This document shows, one piece after another, positions 46,301-59,225 of a DNA stretch of 64,000 nucleotides. The notes under the pieces were generated by a model that was given only the letters and a program-made list of their open reading frames with translations, was not told the DNA's origin and searched no databases. Position numbers and translations under genes: made by a program. The stretch comes from Aspidiotus rigidus (taxonomy: Eukaryota; Arthropoda; Insecta; Hemiptera; Diaspididae), in contig JAVHKY010000054.1 in the NCBI GenBank assembly GCA_035079385.1, positions 18,642,001 to 18,706,000 on the forward strand. Reading direction: 5' to 3'. Within the stretch, counting starts at the first letter, position 1. Each line of letters opens with the position of its first letter.

Positions 46301-48294
46301 AATTCGAGGCAGAAAGCCGGAATTGAATTTTCAATCACGCCCGTTGAAATCTATAATGAGAAGAGAAAAGTTAACATCAGGGGATGTTGAAAGCTATGAG
46401 TTCTTGAGAGCAGAGTGAATTCGTTGAAAAATAAGCTTACATCGCTGCAATAAGGATCGCTGATTTCAACGAAATATCTCACTAATGGACTAGCAGATGT
46501 TTGAGAAAGATAATTGAACAGTACGATAGAAGCAACAACTCTGTAACAGATATAAAAACTCAGGGTCACTCGTACAGATTGGTATAAATTTTATTGGTCA
46601 CGAGATCAAGTACTCACTGGTAATACTCAGTTGCAAGAGTCGGACCTTGCCAACCAACATTCACACTTCCATTATCTTCTTCATCACAAGCGAAAGTTAC
46701 GGCTCTAATAATCGATTTTTCCAGAGGTTCAACAGGAGTCTGCCAAGCTTTCACAAACTCAGTATTGCTCTGTGAAGTGATCTCAAAGAGCGTTAGTAAT
46801 ATGAATGAATTGAAAACTATGAATTTGATTTGTTAGGAAATCATAATATTATGAAACGATTAACGAAGTATTTCATCGGTATCGACAAAGTTATTTCGTA
46901 TTGTATATCTCACCTTTTGCAATAATTTTTCTTCAAATTTGCAACATACGTTTAATAAATTATCAATGTTCATGGAACCAGCAACAAAAATAGTCGTGTT
47001 CAACGGACAATAAAATTGCTGGTGAAACTTTCGTACCTGGAAAGAAAACATCTTACAGAATCTATTTTCAGATTGGGTGTCCACTTTTTCTCTGAAATTA
47101 AATTCCCTGACTTTTTTAGGTTTTTCCAGACCATAATCTCCACCGAAAAGCAAAAAAAGAAGAAAAAAAAAAAAAAAAAGAGGAAAAACTTCTTAGCTTG
47201 AACTTTTTTTGACGTATCTCAAAAAATTCCCTGACTTTTGGTAAAATTCCCAAAATTCCCTGACTTTTCCCAGACAAGTGGACACTCTGCAGAAACATGG
47301 AATGCCTCTTCATCTTGTTTATCCTCACCTTCTCATTATTCGTGGAATAACGTAAATTATGAACGGCTCCACCGGTGTTATACCTATACCCGCTATTTCG
47401 TTTGTATATAGCGCATAGTAACTCCATACTCATCGTATCATTTTCATCACCGTCTGATCCTTGCATTTCGCAGAATACAATACCGCCATCTGTGCCCTCT
47501 CCCGTGATGTGATACACTTCTGTAACGAAACCAGAGTCCTGAAAAATTATGTTGAACCAATTTCAGCTTTCTGACTGTAAAAGAATTGAAAATATTGACT
47601 ATAAACTTACTGTTAATGTTGGAAAAAAGAGGTGATCCAAGTAAATTGGCAGCAAATTAAGAAATCCTTCACAACCAGCGGTCGATACAGTGTATGCTGT
47701 ATGGTCGATATCTAAAAGGTTTTGAGGTATAATATCTTTTACAGAACGGTCGTGAAGATATTGGAATAATGAAAATTATCATGCCTCCTAATGAGACTTA
47801 AATGTTCATTCCATTTTCATAATCTCGATTCTTTTTATTTCTATGTTGCAAGTTCAAGTCTCGTCAAGAAGAACTAAGGAAATAGTCTACAGAAATTTTA
47901 CGCAATAATTTCTAGGAGCTCTCACCAGTCCAAGCATTTGTGCCATCGGCTAGACATCGATTCGCACAAATATCCAACGTCCCTTTGTACGGATAGTCAG
48001 CGCTTCCTAAGAATATCAAATGTTCCAGAGTATGTGGTAATCCATCATCATCATGAGCCTCGGTAGCTAAAACAAAGCGTGAAAGAGGATAATTTATTTG
48101 TACTTAGTGAATGATCTCAGTATACATTTCAAGCACGTACCGACAAAGAAGGATCCATAAACTGATGGACCAGGAACATCAGCAACAATAATCGTTAAAC
48201 CGGTTCGTGAAGATCTATATTTCTTTACTGAAATTGAATCAGCGGCCAAACATTCGCTCGTTAGAGCAAAATTTCCTTTTTCTTCCTGTACCAT
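43342..48294 (-). CDS. M16-family zinc metallopeptidase, C05D11.1-like
   Basis: Eighteen exons with GT-AG junctions in register: 48294-48141, 48066-47926, 47711-47611, 47538-47329, 47036-46914, 46769-46618, 46540-46441, 46350-46072, 45994-45740, 45661-45488, 45418-45182, 45110-44930, 44850-44601, 44530-44335, 44226-44083, 43889-43732, 43660-43508, 43429-43342. The product is about 1031 residues, close to the family's usual 1000. The inverted zinc motif HTLEH (residues 63-67, in GLPHTLEHLIFLGS) and a distal Glu in VFCEMQG (about 156) supply the metal ligands and general base, so the enzyme should be active as a peptide-degrading clamshell protease. The C-terminal half keeps GPLWRNIRGFGLAY and KYFSPLFDP. 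There is no clear signal or mitochondrial targeting peptide, so probably cytosolic. Most introns are 69-79 nt. Exon 9 could instead end at 45722. Confidence 0.92.
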
Positions 48295-48730
48295 TTCGAG
48301 TGTGAGTTCGCACGCTCAAGAACAGTTAAAGGTAGATACCGAATTGAGCTGTAAAATTAAAACTGAGTTCAGAGCACTGAGTGAGAACGAGGAGAGATTT
48401 TACTTCACCTTGCTGTCTTCATTATATTTCTCAAATGCATTAATTAAACTTGTCAACTATCTAATTGTTTTGATTTCCTGTCCATTCTCTTATCACTGAA
48501 ATTCGTAGCATGTTGTTTGCGTACACGTAGTTTTGCAAGCGCCATATCCGAAAACGAAATTCCGTATCCGTTCATGAGTGTTCATCGTTATTCGGTCGAT
48601 TCTTTTCATAATAGGCACCTAGCTGCCGCGCCGTACGAAATAGAGAATAGTCGTATCAGCTTATAAACGATCACCAAAAAAATGTGATTTTTATCCTTGT
48701 TGGAGGATCTCTTTTCCACAGATCGTAAAT

Positions 48731-48797
48731 GTGACCCGTTGTGAGAGAAGGATGCTTAGCATCAAGATGACTACTCTTCTCTTTCACAGCGGGTCAC
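48731..48797. repeat. Short hairpin upstream of the metallopeptidase gene
   Basis: 'gtgacccgttgtgagagaag' (48731-48750) pairs with 'cttctctttcacagcgggtcac' (48776-48797), with about 16 matched positions. It lies about 440 bp upstream of the M16 start codon. Small inverted-repeat element or hairpin RNA; no further evidence. Confidence 0.5.
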
Positions 48798-50201
48798 AAA
48801 TATGCAGATACATCCATTCTATTTTGTACGGCAGTTTGGCAGACTTCCGAAGAATCAAAAAAGATAATTTATTTTTTATTATTTCCGGACTATTATGAAA
48901 AAGATTGATAATATTACCAAACAGTTTCCTCGTCAGTGTAAATGATTCGATAAATACGTGTAGTTGAAATAAGTAGGAAGGAAAAATAAAATCTTGAAGG
49001 GAAAAAATGCTGTTCTTCATCTTTTATCGCAATAAATTACCAAATTCTAAACTTTATTCTTTTCTCTCGCGTTTTTCTTTCCTGATTCAGAAGTAAACGG
49101 GGTGTTTTGGAGCATGGAAATTTCTAGCTAAATTCATCACAGTCATCAACACAGAGAGAGACAAAAGATGCTCTCATTATAAAAGTTCAATTAGAAAATT
49201 GACGTTCTTTGCGGTATTGAGACTTTTCAGTGATTCAGTTCGCAGTTATGAGATTGATTGTGGATTCATTGCGAGCCATCATGAATACCGTAATATTGAA
49301 ACAAAAAACTACCTACAATACCTATTTCAGCAATTACGCATATTAATGAAAAATAAATCATGCTTTTAGGTATATTAGGGAATTACAAATGGAATAAAAA
49401 TTCACAGACCGACCTCAAAATTTTTCAAATAAGCCTTAGTAAGGTACGTAAATAAATAGGTATACTCAATCTTTCGAAATTTCAAAAATAGAAATTTTTG
49501 TTTATGCATCTTCATCTTTGTGAATAGATAATCATGTTTTAAATTATTTTAAAGAATTCTCGGCGATGTACCGCATCTCGTATTTCTTCGTTAACAAACT
49601 ATAGGTATTATGTATTGTCTTGAAATGTTCATAATCATTTTCTCACGTAAATAGTTTTAATAATGTCATATTCCCAAGCTATAGCTTTGTTGCTCGAAAA
49701 AAGCTCACTGGACAGGAGCTATATGCTTTTATAAGCAGGAAAAAGAGAATACCTAAGACCTACATAGGGTAGGTATACGACATACATGTTCATCATTGTT
49801 TACCAAAACTCGTGAATTTTCCTCACTCAAGTTTTTTGAACGAGTTATTATTTATCTATTTTTTTTCTGGCTACGCGAGAGGCTGCTGACTTTTCCATAA
49901 CAAATTTTGAAATTTCCGTTCTTTCAGACGTTACGTCGACTGAATGAAGATCGCAAGTAATTCCCAATGATAAAATTTAAAATTAGGAATGGAACTTATA
50001 GGTATTTTTCTTAATTTTTCATTTATTTTTTCAGTGACAAGGTAAAATTTGCGACTAAGTAACATTGATTTTACTTTATCTCGTGTTGAATAATGTTTCT
50101 AGGGCCAATTAACAATATTTCTTGATTATATTATTTAGATATTGAACGTCGTAGATTGTTTGTAATTCTACAACTCAATACTGACATTCATTATATTATA
50201 G
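48798..50201. other. No gene recognised
   Basis: A/T-rich intergenic DNA. Short ORFs lack domains. Any introns of a gene ending at 50397 would fall here, but I cannot define upstream exons. Confidence 0.45.
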
Positions 50202-50397
50202 GCCTATCAAATGGGACGATATATTGTCGACAAGATTAATGAGGAACACGCACTCTATAGACCTATATGATCCAAGTTTAAATTTTGATACAGATAAATG
50301 GGGATTACCTGCATTCGAACGATTTTTATCGCGATTTATTGAAGTATTCAACGCAATAAGACTCCCGCGACGATTGACTGTAACTATCGACGAGTAA
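50202..50397 (+). CDS. Possible terminal exon of an unidentified gene
   Basis: After a good acceptor ('ttatattatag', AG at 50200-50201) the frame stays open for about 64 codons to TAA at 50395-50397. An AATAAA lies about 85 bp further on. The peptide is well mixed in composition, with IDLYDPSLNFDTDKWGL, FERFLSRFIEVFNAI and a basic/acidic end RLPRRLTVTIDE, unlike the low-complexity products of chance ORFs nearby. I recognise no family and cannot find the upstream exons. A single-exon start at ATG 50239 (52 codons) is the alternative. The next gene (FHA protein) is in the same orientation about 1.1 kb downstream. Confidence 0.3.
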
Positions 50398-51059
50398 ATT
50401 GTCACTAAAATGTAATTGAAACTATTTTCGTCATCTAAGCTATAAATTGTAATTTTAATTATTACTACCTACTTTTTAAAATAAAATATTGTATAATAAG
50501 GCGATAATAAAGTATGGAAATGGTGCAAATAAATTGCAGCTATTTTTCAGTACGTGAGCAAAAAATTGAATTAATAGGTATTCTGGTAACGTGTCATGCG
50601 ACGAGACAATGTAATTTAGAGATTGCAATCAGAAAATTTGAATATTCTGGAATCAAATCAGAGATTTCAGGGATTGAATTCCAGGAAGCAATTCTGCGGT
50701 ATACAAATCAATTTTCTTCAAATAAACATGACACGGTTAATTTATGACGTAAATAGTCGTTTCTAAAATGATTTTTTAATGAAATTAACTATTATCATAT
50801 AAATTTTTCGATACAAGTATTCCTTCTTGGACTTACGTATCTGTAAAATAACGATCAGTGGAATGAGACTTCCTCTAGCCTTTAGTACGCCACATCAAAA
50901 GACTTTCTCCTAACAGGTTTTGCAGAATGCAGATGCAATATTATTCAACTCGTTCGTGGTCGGATGACACTATTACGAAATATTGCTGGTAAATTATTCT
51001 TATCACGGATTTGTAACCTGACTCTGAGATCACCAAACGAAGCTTATTCGCTGATTCGC

Positions 51060-51502
51060 TGATTCGCTCCCGGGCGCGCGGGCATTCCACTACACATTCG
51101 TAGAACTACAGGGTGGTGGGAAAGTAACACGAACACGATCGATAGGAGACGAACGACGATTGGCTGTCGCGGTAGCAAGAATTGCATCTCTATATTGGGC
51201 ACCGTCTGTCTAGTCTGTCGTGGTCGCTGGTCTGTCGAGCCGACATTTACCGGCATTATTCTTGTCAGTGTCACAGCCTGCGCGTGTATCGCACGTGAGT
51301 GTTGTCTGAGCCGGAACATCTTGCAACTTGCATAATACGCTATCATATCATATTAGTAGCGACAGAGTAGCCGTGAAAACTTGTGACGTGCGCTGGATTT
51401 TTGTGATCGGTCACTTTGGGCGAATTTAGTGACTTATTGTTTTTACCGTGCTGTTCGAAAAATTTACCAATATTGTACGTCATTTTCACTTTTCGTGTCG
51501 TG
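51060..51502 (+). promoter_or_regulatory. CpG-rich upstream region of the FHA gene
   Basis: G+C and CpG content are raised from about 51060 to 51400 (for example 'tcgctcccgggcgcgcgggc'). The stretch ends about 100 bp before the ATG at 51503 and holds initiator-like 'tcagt' and 'ttgtc' contexts near 51270. There is no clear TATA box. Likely promoter and 5' UTR. Confidence 0.4.
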
Positions 51503-52388
51503 ATGAATAATACGCGTCCGAGCAAACGCAAAGGTTCGGGTCTTCGAAGTCCCGCTGGGTGGTTAGCTGAAGTTCGCAGGAGATCGCCGATTATACTGCC
51601 TGAGTCTGACGACTCTGACTCTGATGACTATGACCTTTATTTGGAATCATTAAGACGGAAGCCGAATGATCCATCAATAACTTATCCGTCAAACATAATG
51701 TGTTTCCCTATCGTTGATTCAAGTACGAGTACTGGTCCTCCGCTCCCTATTCCAAGTGTGAGTATTTATTAACGTTATCATAATATTGTAGGCCTAGTTT
51801 TTAATTAGGAAAATTCATATTATCGTAAAACGAGTGATTTTTCAGTTTTAAGAAGCCGGATTTATTTCTTACCTCGTGTATCGCTTGTCTGATACTAATG
51901 ATATATTCTTTTGGATAATTTTTTATAGTTTCAAGAAATGAAACGAGGGAGCGAAATTCAGATGGTGAAATGCTGGGGCGTATTATACTCGGATACTTTG
52001 TGTATATGTAAGTTAATCATTGGGATTATGCAACCGAATTTAAATACTATATTGTACTCCAATTTCTAACCGAGATATGCTTTCAGATCTTTACAACGAT
52101 CGTTTTGACATGTCCAGAAGCTTGATAACTCGATGGGAGTCCGAACAGAATAGGCGTATCCCATTGCGAGTGGTATCAAAAATTAGTCGGCATCATTTTC
52201 TTTTGAAACTAAGATGTAGGAGAAATTTACCATTAATTGTTCGTATTACGGATAAGAGTGTCTGTGGTACATATGTTAATAACAGAAAAATTGGCAGAGG
52301 TAAAAGTATCACTTTATTCGATGGCGACACGATTTCGATAGCTAACCTCGAGAAGCACAGTGAGTATTTACATTTTTACAATAGATGA
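51503..52388 (+). CDS. FHA-domain protein, 211 residues
   Basis: Three exons, 51503-51757, 51929-52007 and 52087-52388, with GT-AG sites and matching phases. The N-terminal 85 residues are basic, then acidic and Ser/Asp-rich (ESDDSDSDDYD), followed by Pro/Ser-rich linker. Residues about 97-205 form an FHA phosphothreonine-binding domain: opening KCWGVLYS, phosphopeptide-contact ISRHHF (Ser145, His148), and GTYVNNRKIGRG (172-183), then LFDGDTISI. The typical early Gly-Arg turn is not obvious. The W-G-x-L opening is like Chk2/Rad53-type FHA domains, but the protein stops just after the domain and I find no kinase downstream. A strong donor-like GTGAGT at about 52360 could splice to an unseen exon and give a longer protein. 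Likely a nuclear phospho-dependent adaptor. A truncated checkpoint-kinase duplicate is the alternative. Confidence 0.75.
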
Positions 52389-55048
52389 ATGTAGGAAATG
52401 GGATTAAACAACTAGGTTGATTTTTCTTGACCTTTTCAAATTAGTTCGGAAATAGGTTTGACGTTTTGCTCAAATTTGAAAATGTTCTTCTTTGATACGT
52501 GTTACTGTATTTGGTCGACTGACGACATTTTGCCATTATTTTATCGCAGTATTGAAATTAATTAATTTTAGTGAAAAAAGATGCACAAAATCTGCAATAC
52601 TATAGGTATTGTAGATAAATGTAAAAGTGGAGCGAAGATTTAGGATAATTTTTCGAATTAATTCGGAAATAGACTATAGTTTTACCAATTTTTCCGTCGG
52701 TACGTGATATATTCGGTCGACTGACGATATTTTTTCCCTCGATTTTGTTGCAGCATTCAGATTTAGAGATTTTAGTAATGGAAGACGAATCTCCTAATCT
52801 TCGGTCCTAATTTGACGTCGTGTGGAATGGCCGTAGTGAATACGAATATACGTAATGGCTATGAAAACTTTTACTTATTTTCATTGTGATCATTTTTTAC
52901 GACTACGAATGTGAAGACGCGAGTTTAGTTTTCTTTATTTTTCTTCCAGTGCTTTTATAGGCCTACTATGCCCAGGTGAATTCCACTCCTTATTTCTTTT
53001 CTGTATTTGAATAATGTGGAAGTACCGACAACGTCTCACTTCCTAATTTTCTAATATTTATATTGAAGTAATTTTACTACGTGTCATTTGTACGAAGTGT
53101 TCTTGTTGCAAAAAATATGTACTTCGTTCAAAAGATAAGAACATGTAGCTTTTTTATTTTGAAATACAGATGATGAAAGTATATTTCGTAAAAAAGAAAA
53201 AGACTCGGAATTTTTTTTTTAGCTTTAGCCTATTTATAGCAGTGAAAAACAGCATTATACATCGTTCCGAATATTGGCCCATCAAGGTCATGAAATTACT
53301 TCGAAAATATGCTCTTTGAACTCGTTACAGAGATTTGACGATCGATATCATACGAGATTTCTGTGGATGTTGTTCCAACCGAAAGGAGCCTCTGGGAAAG
53401 TGAGTTTTAGGAAGTTGGCGGACGTTTCCTTAGTCATTAATGATTGCTATTGTTTCTTCGAATCCATTACGCTAGGAATTTGCAAGAGATTTCAGTACAG
53501 AGCACGGTTACTGATTGTGAGATTTATGTAGAAAAATTGAATGTACCAACGTCATAGAAGTCACGCACTTGCATTCTTGGAAAAAATAATGTGAATTTGC
53601 GATCAAGATAAAGTTAAGACTTAAGTTACCTACGCATTCGAATTCATTACGACGATAGTATAATTCGCAAGAGAATTTCTAACCCCGATTTGCAGATCTT
53701 CCCATTTTCGAGTTTACTAGATGAGATTTTTTTTTTCACTCGTCAAAGAAGAAGAAGCGCAGATCAAATAATGCTGCCTCCAACTTTTCCTAGAATTCTG
53801 AGATAAAAAATGAATTGAAAATACGGTAAGTAGTTGATCATGATTTATTGATTCGGGGCGATATTTTCATTGTCCGAAGAATTCACGCAGAGGTTAGTTT
53901 CTACGAATAAAAGAATTCTTGGTGGTCATACTTTGAAAGTTGGAAAATCTGGTCTTATTGAACAAAGGAAGAAAATGGATTAAATTTGTCATGGTCCAAT
54001 TTGAAGAATAGAGAGATCTAAAATTATGAAAGAAACGAGTTTGAAGGTTGTATTTCTGCGAGGTAAAATATTGAGAATCTTTTCTGTCAACATCGCGTCT
54101 GAAACGTCGCTCGGAATCTCTTCACTCGGACCACCTCATGATGTCTCAGTTGTATCTAAAGCTTTTTTTTTTTTTTCTTACATGGGTGTCTCCGTTCTCG
54201 AAACCGCAGTCAGATTTCCGCGGTTAGGTAGCAAAAAATAATAATGCGTGAAGGTGCTACCCTTCATCCCCTTTCAGACATCATTCAAATACTTGTTCTT
54301 ACGTACTTTCTAGTTTCACTCTATTTGTTGTGAAAATACTCGGCGCCTGTTCAGTCTCTTGCAGTGTAGTAAAACTGTTGACGATTTGGCGCCTATTCAC
54401 AGTAATGTTCAAAAATTTTATAAATTAGAGGATGTTCTCCTGTAAACGTTTGTAACATACAATACAATCAAATTGACAATATATTTCTAGGAATTCCTGT
54501 TAACCTTTCTTCTAGAGCAAAAAAAAAAAAAAAACAATTTTTGACTATATCTACAAAATACTGATTTTTGAATATAAAATTTCCCTTATTAAAGTTTAAG
54601 AATGTGAAATTCTTTATGAAAATAGCCTCTTTCATTCTAGTCCTAAAATCAGCCTTCTTAAAATAATCGCGCACAAAAATTTTTTTCCTTTTCTTGATTT
54701 GGGACGTTTACCTATACCTAAGACAGGTGAAGAGAAAATTCACGCGACATGCAGTCACTGCTAGTTAGGATATTGAAAGAACGGTGTCTTAATTGATATT
54801 TGCAATGGACCTTTATCGCGTGATGTCTTTCAGTAAGTTACGTCAGCAGAAACTTGCTTAAACCTTGTTGACTTGGCCGAACACACTCTGACCAAGGGTG
54901 TTAAATTCAGTTCAAGTCTGACTGACTGATTCAACACTCAAATTTTTCGACTGACTGAACCACTGAATCACTGATAAGTCGGAATGATTTTTCCACTGTT
55001 GATTGACTGACTGAAATTTTCACGGCCGAATGACTGACTTAAAACTTA
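52389..55048. other. No gene recognised; some exon-like fragments
   Basis: At 53318-53401 an acceptor-like 'gttacag' and a donor 'AAA-GTGAGT' bracket an open 28-codon piece ending PKGASGK, which might recall a kinase glycine loop, but no other kinase motif follows. T-runs occur at 53209-53220 and 54163-54177, and an A-run at 54518-54534. Between 54900 and 55045 the sequence is rich in 'gactgactga'. Confidence 0.4.
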
Positions 55049-57780
55049 TACTATTTTTTTTTTTTTTACGCGCGCGGAGGGGAAAGGGTACTTCACCACT
55101 AAAAACCTCCGCGACTCGAATCCCAACCTAACTTCCCTCACCAAGTGCCAACGCAACCTCACACAGCTCCAGGTGCTGCATCTTCTCGACCTTCGAGGCA
55201 ATTTCCCCAGACTTAGCACCAATTAGACCTCTCTACGGGCACTCCCATCAATCACCTCCCTCTGAGCCGCAGGTCATGAGGCACCCACCAGGATTGCGCC
55301 CGGCCCTCGTGACCCCTAGCAGCACCGTCATTTGACTAAGTTCCCTCCTGGAGCCAGAGTTCAGGCAACTGCTCGCACCTTCTGCATCCACTTCTGGTCG
55401 CACCTCTGTGTTCCAGATGCCCTCGTAAAGTCACGTACTTTCGATTTGGCCTGGGTTATGGAGTTCCTACCCGCTCCATCCAACTGAAGTCTCTCGGGTG
55501 GGTGGTTTCAGCCCGATCCTATCCCATACTCTCTCCCTTCCTTCCACCGAGCACGCCGGCCCAGCTTCCTCTTTCCTTCCACCTTCCTCTGACCCTCACC
55601 CCCTCCGCCGGGGAATGGGGACCAAGCAGATTGAGTTACAAAAATACCGGTAACTGACTAACCATTCTTTGGTAAATACGTTTGGCAGCACGGCTAATGC
55701 AAAGTTCCTTAGTCTTATTCCTACTATTTTCCCCGACTGCCAAGACTGTCTGTTACCTTACCATAGAGGCTTGTTACAACCAGCCACACAGAGGGGCCTT
55801 GTGGGGGACAGGATGTTGGAAGGGATGAATGCAAACGCCAGATTTCTTCACCAACTGAGCCGCAGAGCAAGGTTCTACTTAGGTTGTTGTGTCCATTTCC
55901 TGCTCTCTCCTAGAGGTGGGAAAGAGGAATTGTCTGGGTTGGCCAAGCGCTTTCTTTTTCTGTAGCCAATGCCCTATCCAGGGGCATCTCCTTCCCAATC
56001 ATTGACCCTTCCTCTCTCCCTACCCCTACTTGTCTAATGGAATTGCGGACGCTCCCAACTTTTCCCTAACTCCAGCCTTCTTTCTCTGTACGCTGTGCGA
56101 CACTTGCTGACTGGATTCATTCCTCCTCCTATTTGTCTCATGTCCATGCCCGTTCCCCCATCTAAGGCTGGTCGGCCATTATCCTTGCAACATCGGACAG
56201 CTCCCCTATACTGCCTTCGCATTCGTACAAAACTGCTTCCTTTCTCTGTACGCGGCGTGCCACTTGCAAGCTAGTCGTTCTCAATTTAATAGAAGGCCCT
56301 AATGACACCTGCCTCCCTGTCGTATCCCCCTTCCACTCCCATCGCTGCTACCTGCGGGCTTAGAGACCCAAACTCACACATCACTCCCTCGTGCCACCAG
56401 AGACCCTTTTCCCCGGTCCCTAACATCCCCTTTGTCTTGCGCGGTTCAGCGCTTGTCGGACGACACCGCCGCAATATTCCTTCCCCTTGTCACCTGTCAT
56501 GAAACTTTGGTGTGTCAGACAACTCACTCCACATTTTGCTTAATATAAGTGACCTAAAACAGACTTCAAAATGTGGTAGGTTTTATTCGGTGTCGTTTTT
56601 CTTTTCGACCAAATGACTTCGAATAAATTCCTAAGAACTTGAGTTCGTGTGCCAAACCGAATACCGTGCCAGCAACCATTCAAGACCAGGCATAGTCTCC
56701 CTCTTCCCTCCCCCTCCCTCTTTGTACTTGTACATCATGCCTCTCCTGTATCTGTTACCCCAGACCTCCTCCCTCTTGCAAGAAAACCTCCTAGGCTTTT
56801 TAGCCTCTTCCCCCTCCTCCTGTCCCTGACCGATACCGCAAGAGCCCCCCCCCCACTCTTCATTCCAGGCCGAAAGCGCCCTTCCCGCCCCATCCCTTGC
56901 CCTCGATCTGGAGCTACGCTCCCCCATGCGTGACGTAGGCTCATCCTTCATCCCCCACGCCCCACAGTGGGATGAAACACTAATTTATGCGGCAAAAAAT
57001 CAAACAAAGTGACCTCACCAAAACGTGATGTAACTTTGGACATCATTTTCTAGTGCTCTAAGCCCCCCCCCCTCCATACGAACTCCCTTCCCTCCACAAA
57101 GCCACCGCTACCGCTCCCTCTTGTATCAACCCTGACCAGTGTCGTGCTAGCTCACGTTTTGTAGGTCGGGTAACCAGCTCGTCGGGCCCCCAAAAACTTT
57201 CGTGCGCACGGTCAAGCTCAAACTTTCAAGAATTTTCTCGCGGGCGGGCAAGCCCCATAAAACATTCTCAGGCGGCTGGGCCCTCGGGGATCTCCGGTCT
57301 CCCGGCCGGGCCAGCACGACACTGACCCTGACTGTACCCCCTTCCTCACTGCCATTTCTTGCTTCCCTCCTGCACTCCCATCGATTTCCTGATAACCACT
57401 TGACCGCCTCCTCCATGCTGCCCACATAGAGTCATCGCACCATTTCCGCCTCCCTTAACCCACTTGCTTTCTCCATCCTCTTCTCATTTTGTATTCCTCC
57501 ACCACCCTTTGTCACCACCCATGCCAGGCAAACCTCTTTCTCCACCTTTCTCCTCGCCGATTCCAACCGTCACTCTATCGCTTCAACCCAGATCAAAATA
57601 GCCCCCCTCACTGACAATCGACCACACCTTGCCCTGTCCATTGAAGCCCCTCCCTCCTCCTCACCCTATCTGACATTCCCAATATTCTTGAAAAATAATT
57701 CCTCTCTTCCACCCTCATTCAACACTCACCTAAACTACTCCTAAACTGTTCCTACACCCGCACCTAAACACTGACCAACT
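55049..57780. mobile_element. GC-rich inserted block, probably decayed retroelement
   Basis: About 2.7 kb of C/T-rich DNA, with G+C well above its flanks, inserted into a 'ctgactga'-rich stretch and bounded on the left by a T-run (about 55051-55064). On the plus strand 57530-57670 reads, with breaks, FLLADSNRHSIASTQIKIAP then LTDNRPHLALSIEAP. This resembles the end of a LINE apurinic endonuclease, where SDHxPI is typical. An internal duplication, 'ctttctctgtacgc' followed by 'g.g.gccacttgc', occurs at about 56087 and 56242. Long antisense ORFs reflect composition. Class uncertain. Confidence 0.4.
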
Positions 57781-58700
57781 TGAATCTATAAAAAACACAA
57801 ATGGCTTATGACCGACTGCATTAGGCCAATAGAAAATATCATCGACTTACGACTGACTGACTTAATTTGAAATCAATCGATCATTTTTCGACTAAATTAC
57901 TACTCAAACTCAAACTAAATTTAATATTCTTGCTCTTGACTCCCGTAAGAAAAACACAGGTAGCTGAGATCATTGGTGTGAGAAATAGGGAGTTGTAGAT
58001 TCTTAATAGTTTTGATCACTTCTTCAACCAAATAAAAAAATTGGTAACCCAGTTTATGTTTGTCTTCGATCAAAATCTCGCGGCACATCGGTTGAAAACT
58101 CTGCAGTATACACGAGCACCCAACGAAATGGGCAATGAGTTTTTTCCTATATTTCTGTTCCTGTACTACCACAGCTCTGCTCTCAATTTGTATTGGTAAG
58201 ATTATCATTTCAATGTTTTAAACAATATCTCTTTGATACAAATTCTATCACTTACATACCATACTATTTTACTTATTGAAAGAGTGTACAGATGTCGGCT
58301 TCTGTGTGGGCATTTCTAGTTTTGAGTATTTTATAACAAGAGAAATTCTTTCAAAAATTTGTTTCACTAAATAGGTATCGGTATCTGTAAACAGGTTGCT
58401 GAAGTGAAATTGATGAGGCTGTCGTTGAGCAGGTCGGATTTCAAGAGATCGCTTCGAGAAGAAAATGGTTCAAAGCTTATGTACATTTTTTCCCTGAGAT
58501 GTGAATACGTGCAGGAACAACTTCAATGTAAGAATGGAAACGGTATAATTTTTTTACATCGAAAAACCGCACTAGGTTTTCTTGTTGTGCAAACTCTATA
58601 GGTCACTAGAAAGATGAAGATAAATTCTAAGTTTTTCGCCTCCTTAAATAGTACAGGAATATGTGGCGTCCATTCCAGCTGTGTAGTTTTCTTGTGATGC
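57781..58700. other. No gene recognised
   Basis: ORFs at 57921-58208 (-) and 58404-58601 (+) show no domain. Normal A/T-rich background resumes after the GC-rich block. Confidence 0.45.
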
Positions 58701-58714
58701 CTATCTCAGCAGGA

Positions 58715-59225
58715 CCATTAAATTGTTTGCGGATAGTTTCATGATACGAACAATACGTAGTCTGTCCAGATCCTTTTTTTTTCTTTTTTTTTTTTGTGTG
58801 TGTGTGTATGCTCTACTCCTCCGTGATTAACTTCTCATTTTTTTTGGTACGATTTCTTCGACCATCAAATCGTTTGCGGATAGTTTCATAATACGGACGT
58901 AGTCTGTCCAGGTCTTTTTTTTTTTTTTTTTTTCCTTTTTTTGTTTGTGTGTGTGTGTGCTCTACTCCTCCGGGATTAACTTCTCATTTTTTTTGGTACG
59001 ATTTCTTCGACCATTCAATCGTTTGCGGATAGTTTCATAATGCAGTCTGTCCAGATCCTTTTGTGTGTGTGTGCGTGTGTGTGTGTGTGCTCTACTCCTC
59101 CGTGATTAACTTCTCATTTTTTTTGGTACGATTTCTTCGACCATTAAATCGTTTGCGGATTGTTTCATAATATGGATTAGCCTGTCCAGATCTATTTTTT
59201 CTTTTTTTTTTTTTGTGTGTGTATG
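58715..59225. repeat. Minisatellite, about 130-bp unit, four copies
   Basis: Each unit holds 'aaatcgtttgcggatagttt', then 'gtctgtccag', a T-run, a (GT)n run, 'ctctactcctccgtgattaa' and 'tttttggtacgatttcttcg'. Copies start near 58720, 58865, 59017 and 59146. The last copy breaks off at 'gtatgccttactcc' and passes into PLE sequence. Unit length varies with the T and GT runs. Confidence 0.85.

Noticed and set aside
53318..53401. Kinase exon continuing the FHA gene as Chk2
   Set aside because: Only PKGASGK recalls a glycine loop; no VAIK, HRD or DFG motif is found in the following 2 kb.
58715..59225. CRISPR-like array
   Set aside because: Eukaryotic context, unit about 130 bp with internal T and GT runs and no unique spacers; it is a minisatellite.
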